DNA of 64,000 bases from Psychromonas marina (lineage in GTDB: Bacteria > Pseudomonadota > Gammaproteobacteria > Enterobacterales > Psychromonadaceae), in the NCBI RefSeq assembly GCF_030161115.1, contig NZ_BSPQ01000005.1, positions 1 through 64,000 on the forward strand, written 5' to 3'. Under the pieces are notes generated by a model. It saw only the letters and a program-made list of their open reading frames with translations. It searched no databases and was not told the origin of the DNA. The position numbers were made by a program, and so were the translations under genes. The stretch's first letter is position 1. Each line of letters begins with the position of its first letter. Shown here in pieces: positions 61,390 through 64,000 of this stretch.

Positions 61390-62103
61390 ATGCAAATGCC
61401 TCACCTATTAATTGTTGATGACCATCGTGAAATACGCGAGTTATTGCAACGTTTTTTTATACAGCATAATTATCGCGTTACCGTTGCTAAAGATGGTAAA
61501 GAGATGAAGCTGCGCTTAAAGGACACACAGATAGACTTAATCGTGTTGGATTTGATGTTACCCGGAGAGGATGGTTTGACGCTTTGCCGTGACTTACGTG
61601 CTTCCTCTAATGTTCCGATCGTAATGCTCACCGCAATGGGTGATGAAATGGATAAAATTATCGGCCTTGAGATGGGCGCGGATGACTATCTTGCTAAACC
61701 TTTTAATCCTCGTGAGTTGCTTGCTCGCATCAAGGCTGTCCTACGCCGAGTGAATACGCTTAGTGCACCCGTTTCAGATATTAATCAATATTCTTTTGCC
61801 CAGTGGACGATAGACGTTAATAAGCGTGAGTTGACGGATAAAGAAGGGGTGATGGTTATTTTAAGTAGTGCTGAATTTGATTTACTACGTGTATTTATTG
61901 AGCACCCACAACGCGTATTAAGTCGTGATCAATTATTAGAGTTAAGCAAGGGGCGTGACGGTGGCGTTTATGATCGTGCGATTGATACCTTAATAAGTCG
62001 CTTGCGTAAAAAGTTAGAAGTAGATGCAAAACACCCTGAATTAATTAAAACAATTTGGGGCGGAGGTTATCAATTTACCTGCGAGGTAAGCCATGATAAA
62101 TAG
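61390..62103 (+). CDS. OmpR-family response regulator
   Basis: A 237-residue regulator with receiver domain (acidic pocket VDD at 10-11, phosphoacceptor Asp54 in VLDLMLPGEDG, Lys in AKPFNPRELLARI) and a winged-helix DNA-binding domain (FDLLRVFIEHPQRVLSRDQLLELSKGR, then DTLISRLRKKLE). The receiver is close to OmpR itself. Its context with a Spy/CpxP-type protein suggests envelope stress rather than osmoregulation. It overlaps the kinase gene by 11 bases. Confidence 0.92.
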   Translation: MQMPHLLIVDDHREIRELLQRFFIQHNYRVTVAKDGKEMKLRLKDTQIDLIVLDLMLPGEDGLTLCRDLRASSNVPIVMLTAMGDEMDKIIGLEMGADDYLAKPFNPRELLARIKAVLRRVNTLSAPVSDINQYSFAQWTIDVNKRELTDKEGVMVILSSAEFDLLRVFIEHPQRVLSRDQLLELSKGRDGGVYDRAIDTLISRLRKKLEVDAKHPELIKTIWGGGYQFTCEVSHDK

Positions 62104-63478
62104 AATATTCCCGAAAAGTTTGGTCGGGCAAATTAGTTTGATCATGCTTATTGGTGTCATGCTGGTTGTTTCGGTTTCGATGCAACTTTATTCTAACGAT
62201 CGTCAGCGTGTGCTGAATTTCACTTCTAGTGACAGTACGATTGAGCGAGTAAGTTCATTAATTACTATTTTAAATAATACGCCAATTGAACTACATAAAG
62301 AGATCATTAGCGCTAGTCAAGGTCGTGGTTTTTATCTGTCATTAGGTAAAAAAGCTCTTGTACGTGAGCAAGGCAGTGTTGAGTTAGCCAGTAACCTTAA
62401 AGAGCTACTCGCCTCTGATGTTGACGATATTCGCATTGTTGCGGCTAATATAAAGCACCCTGAGCGTAAAAAAGAAAAAATGACTAAACATGAGAAAAAA
62501 CGTGCTGAATTAAGGGAGCGTTATAACGTTAAGTTAACGGGCTCAATTTTATTATCGGAAAAGCACTGGTTAAACTTTAGTTCTGCAATCGATGAAGAGG
62601 TGACACATCTGCCAATGCAAACCATTATGTGGGTTGTTTTATTTACTTTTCTAATATTAATTACCATGGCATGGATTGTTAAACGCGCATTAAAGCCGAT
62701 AGAGGCTTTAGCAATTGTTGCCAAAAAAGTCGGCAGTGAACGTGACTTTAAAAATATCAGCGAAGTTGGTCCAAGTGAGATCATTCCTGCTATTGCGGCG
62801 TTTAATCAGATGCAGGCTAATCTTTCTACGTTTATTGATGATCGTAGTAAAATGCTCGCCGCTATTTCACATGATCTACGTACTCCTATCACCAGTTTGC
62901 GTTTGCGCTTAGAGTTTATTGAGCCAGGAGAAGATCAAATCCGAATGCTTGAAACAGTACATCAGATGGAAAAAATGTTAAAAGCCACGCTCGATTTTGC
63001 TAAGGATGATGCCTATAAAGAGGCGAAACAGGAGCTTGAAGTCGTGAGTTTATTAGCCACTATTTGTGATGATTACCGAGATCGTGGTCTCGATATTCAG
63101 TTGTTTAGTGCGGATAAGCTTATTTTCCGGTTATGGCCCGTTGCATTTCGTCGTGTGATTGAAAATATTATTAATAACAGTATCGCTTACGGAAAAGACG
63201 CTACTGGAGAAGTGCATATTTCTGTTGAAGTTAGCCTTGAGAGTGAAAGTCTTATTATTTCAGTTAGTGATACTGGTGAAGGTATCGAGGAGTCTCTTTT
63301 TGAAGAGGTGATAAAGCCTTTTGTACGATTAGATAAAGCGCGAGATACTCAAGATTCAAGTGTTGGTTTAGGTTTGGCAATAAGCCACGGTATTGTACAG
63401 GCACATGCAGGAAAAATGACCTTTAAAAACTTACCTGCAGGTGGTTTTAATGTGCAGGTATCACTGCCCAAAAGCTAA
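62093..63478 (+). CDS. EnvZ/CpxA-type sensor histidine kinase
   Basis: A 461-residue inner-membrane kinase with two helices (about 12-31 and 178-197), a periplasmic sensor carrying a Lys/Glu-rich stretch (HPERKKEKMTKHEKK), a HAMP domain, the H-box AAISHDLRTPITSL with His260, and ATP-binding boxes NIINNSIAYG, DTGEGI and GLGLAI. It should phosphorylate the upstream regulator. Overlap implies coupled synthesis. The basic sensor segment might sense metal or polyanions; that is conjecture. Confidence 0.92.
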   Translation: MINRIFPKSLVGQISLIMLIGVMLVVSVSMQLYSNDRQRVLNFTSSDSTIERVSSLITILNNTPIELHKEIISASQGRGFYLSLGKKALVREQGSVELASNLKELLASDVDDIRIVAANIKHPERKKEKMTKHEKKRAELRERYNVKLTGSILLSEKHWLNFSSAIDEEVTHLPMQTIMWVVLFTFLILITMAWIVKRALKPIEALAIVAKKVGSERDFKNISEVGPSEIIPAIAAFNQMQANLSTFIDDRSKMLAAISHDLRTPITSLRLRLEFIEPGEDQIRMLETVHQMEKMLKATLDFAKDDAYKEAKQELEVVSLLATICDDYRDRGLDIQLFSADKLIFRLWPVAFRRVIENIINNSIAYGKDATGEVHISVEVSLESESLIISVSDTGEGIEESLFEEVIKPFVRLDKARDTQDSSVGLGLAISHGIVQAHAGKMTFKNLPAGGFNVQVSLPKS

Positions 63479-63507
63479 TGGATAAGTAGACTGAATAGAT
63501 ATAATCG

Positions 63508-63545
63508 AAAAGGCCGAGCTAAACATTGTGTTAGCTCGGCCTTTT
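63508..63545. terminator. Strong bidirectional terminator
   Basis: AAAAGGCCGAGCTAA (63508-63522) pairs perfectly with TTAGCTCGGCCTTTT (63531-63545), between the kinase gene and the convergent mrcA. Confidence 0.95.
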
Positions 63546-63583
63546 CTATAACGTAAACATTTTAGTAAAGGAGAATAACTGCT

Positions 63584-64000
63584 TTAAAACAGCTCTTCAT
63601 CACCCTCATCAATCGTGCCATTGTTGCTATCATTAAATTCGAATCGATTTGGTTGCTCAACATATTCGCTTGGCATCGTACCTGCTTCAAAATATTCAAA
63701 TAGACTGGTGTAATCTGTTTTGCGAGTCAATAATCCTGTTTCTCTATCGATTCTTGCTGTTGAAATAGTGTTCGGCGTTACTTTTTTCACTACGGGTTGT
63801 GTCAGAGCAACCTTTTGCATAAACATGTTCCATGCTGGCAGTGCAGTACGTGCCCCAAATTCTCCACCTGTAACTTGCTCTTTACCTAGGTTTTGATTGT
63901 AGTTTGCAGTCCCTAAATTACGGTTAAAGTTATCAAACCCTACCCATGACGTAGCAACGACATTGCCAACATATCCAGAGAACCAAGCATCCTTTGAATC
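63584..64000 (-). CDS. mrcA: Penicillin-binding protein 1A, C-terminal end (partial)
   Basis: The gene runs off the right window edge; only about 138 C-terminal residues are present. Before the internal Met, the frame continues open to base 64000 and reads DAWFSGYVGNVVATSWVGFD and FGARTALPAWNMFM, the end of the PBP1A transpeptidase domain. The tail has ARIDRETGLLT, a common PBP1A feature, and an acidic end (DEGDEELF). PBP1A polymerises and crosslinks peptidoglycan. mrcA near nudE-yrfG matches E. coli. Confidence 0.93.
   Translation of the reverse strand, partial: DSKDAWFSGYVGNVVATSWVGFDNFNRNLGTANYNQNLGKEQVTGGEFGARTALPAWNMFMQKVALTQPVVKKVTPNTISTARIDRETGLLTRKTDYTSLFEYFEAGTMPSEYVEQPNRFEFNDSNNGTIDEGDEELF

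Overview
The window is a contiguous piece of a low-GC gammaproteobacterial chromosome. Its vocabulary is that of the Vibrio/Shewanella/Psychromonas side of the class: a complete gspC-N secretion operon next to hslR-hslO-pckA, a hemCDXY operon, nirBDC, a metA/metH pair, and nudE-yrfG near mrcA. Base composition and gene order fit a Psychromonas-like marine bacterium best, but that genus call is inference. Genes are densely packed and most transcription units end in clear intrinsic terminators. I see no prophage, integrase, CRISPR array or intact insertion sequence.

Layout. 1-367 is the tail of an rRNA operon: the end of one 5S gene, a second 5S and tRNA-Thr(GGT). 0.6-8.4 kb holds a heterodimeric ABC exporter (mdlAB) and hemC-hemD-hemX-hemY. 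8.4-14.3 kb is the most accessory-looking part: a small tyrosine-type phosphatase, an arsR-GAPDH-arsJ arsenate-detoxification operon, and a large unusual transporter that joins a ZIP-like half, a histidine-rich repeat and a PF03773-type permease half, preceded by two Zur-like boxes. 14.3-19.5 kb holds small redox/metal genes and nirBDC behind a perfect FNR site. 20-30.6 kb is housekeeping: a Ca/Na exchanger, rpoZ-gmk, an OmpA-family protein, acpH, a purine phosphoribosyltransferase, pckA and hslR-hslO.

30.8-42.2 kb is a complete type II secretion operon, gspC to gspN, without the prepilin peptidase; seven of its twelve genes start at GTG or TTG. 42.2-45.6 kb is lexA behind two SOS boxes, a Sco-type copper chaperone, a DinF-like MATE exporter and an acetyltransferase. 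45.7-51.6 kb contains metA behind a MetJ-like tandem box and metH. The 1.25 kb between them has no convincing protein gene but is rich in structure: three tandem compound hairpins, a further sRNA-like unit with its own promoter and terminator, and a foldback (MITE-like) element. 51.9-64 kb holds a SWIM/SNF2 helicase, mgsA with a MOSC-ferredoxin protein, yijD/sthA, nudE, yrfG, a Spy/CpxP-like protein divergent from an OmpR/EnvZ-type pair, and the C-terminal end of mrcA at the right edge.

Functional themes are metal and metalloid handling (zinc, arsenic, copper), anaerobic nitrite respiration, tetrapyrrole and methionine synthesis, protein secretion and envelope stress. The items most worth following up are the Zur-boxed fusion transporter with its nested dyads, the metA-metH intergenic RNA/foldback region, and several regulatory dyads and embedded terminators.
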